From positions 1 to 14,414 of the forward strand of contig CALVSV010000136.1 of the NCBI GenBank assembly GCA_944359595.1: a DNA stretch of 14,414 nt, written 5' to 3'. A program made the position numbers and the translations under genes. This DNA comes from an uncultured Bacilli bacterium. GTDB taxonomy: Bacteria; Bacillota_I; Bacilli_A; RF39; UBA660. Below, one piece after another: positions 14,072 to 14,414 of the stretch; position 1 is the first letter of the stretch; each line of letters opens with the position of its first letter. Under the pieces are notes generated by a model that worked only from the letters and a program-made list of their open reading frames with translations, had not been told where the DNA came from and did no database searches.

Positions 14072-14414
14072 TTATTGCGTCACTTCAAGAAGTTTTTTTG
14101 TTATTCTGCTTTGAACTTCAATATAGTAAGCTGTTTCAGCAACGGATAAATCGGCTTCTTTCAATGCCTCAAACTTGGTCATTGTATCTGCATACTTACT
14201 CATATATGTAGTATAATCATTAAGCAAGCTCATATCTGTTCCATTTGATTGAGAATATTTCTTCATAAACGCAACATATTCATCAAAAAATGCTTCATAA
14301 CTATCCATAGCAGACTTGAACTCCGCATCAATATCGTTATTTATAGTTTCTTGTTTTGTAGCAGTACTATCAGTTTCAATCGAATTACTTGTGACTTCAT
14401 CTGAAATATTGCTT
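14072..14414 (-). CDS. DUF6591-like protein (partial, start beyond the window)
   Basis: The minus-strand frame stays open from the stop codon at 14072 to the window edge, giving 113 visible residues; the ATG at 14308 is internal, not the start. The upstream residues are a Ser/Thr/Asn/Glu-rich linker such as follows a lipoprotein signal. Then comes a helical domain of about 80 residues with the pattern F-K-x-A-M-D-S-Y-E-x-F, EYVAFMKKY, DYTTYMSKYADTM and a closing helix. This pattern resembles DUF6591, found in small exported proteins of gut Bacillota. The function is unknown. It is the upstream partner of the two-domain lipoprotein and shares its foreign composition. The missing N-terminus probably holds a lipoprotein signal, but that cannot be seen. 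Confidence 0.65.
   Translation of the reverse strand, partial: SNISDEVTSNSIETDSTATKQETINNDIDAEFKSAMDSYEAFFDEYVAFMKKYSQSNGTDMSLLNDYTTYMSKYADTMTKFEALKEADLSVAETAYYIEVQSRITKKLLEVTQ

Noticed and set aside
14072..14308. Complete 78-residue gene starting at the ATG at 14308
   Set aside because: The frame continues without a stop to the window edge with a sensible linker and the start of the helical domain, so this ATG is internal and the gene is partial.
1..14414. Use of TGA as a tryptophan codon, as in Mollicutes
   Set aside because: The very low G+C raised this possibility, but the conserved Trp positions in Rel, TrpS and rubrerythrin are TGG, and no gene is broken by TGA.

Overview
The window is a low-G+C bacterial chromosome segment, roughly a quarter G+C, with many genes rich in Lys, Asn and Ile. 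It uses the standard code: Trp is TGG and no TGA interrupts a gene. Gram-positive ribosome binding sites, lipoprotein signals, sigma-A type promoters and the comN-like/rel/dtd gene order point to a Bacillota (Firmicutes) lineage. A rubrerythrin suggests an anaerobe or microaerophile. The species cannot be named from the sequence.

Layout. Positions 2-112 are the tail of an unrecognised gene. A short collagen-like protein with a BclA-type C-terminal domain (387-965) faces a rubrerythrin (997-1551, minus). A membrane-anchored family 3 glycoside hydrolase (NagZ type, 1712-3061) converges on an MBL-fold hydrolase (3082-3717, minus). An unrecognised 333-residue protein (3828-4829) precedes uvrB (4899-6851), which converges on a solitary cysteine desulfurase (6871-7992, minus). 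An XRE-type regulator (8115-8378) follows. Next comes a trpS-lipoprotein pair (8529-10011), then an operon of a ComN-like regulator, the bifunctional (p)ppGpp enzyme Rel and D-aminoacyl-tRNA deacylase (10100-12953). All three convergent pairs share terminator hairpins that overlap or abut their stop codons.

Right after the dtd stop codon the character changes. G+C rises, and about 400 bases hold no gene but at least five inverted repeats, including a 74-base nested one. Two minus-strand genes of different composition follow: a lipoprotein with two beta-sandwich repeats and a partial DUF6591-like protein. I read 12954 to the window end as the edge of a horizontally acquired element. No recombinase or relaxase is visible inside the window.

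The chromosomal genes are mostly housekeeping: stringent response and tRNA proofreading (rel, dtd), DNA repair (uvrB), tRNA charging (trpS), sulfur transfer (cysteine desulfurase), wall turnover (NagZ) and peroxide defence (rubrerythrin). The points most worth a second look are the hairpin-rich island edge, a run of 16 A's inside rel, the ComN-like gene directly upstream of rel, an inverted repeat at the expected rubrerythrin start site, and the doubtful N-terminus of the collagen-like gene.
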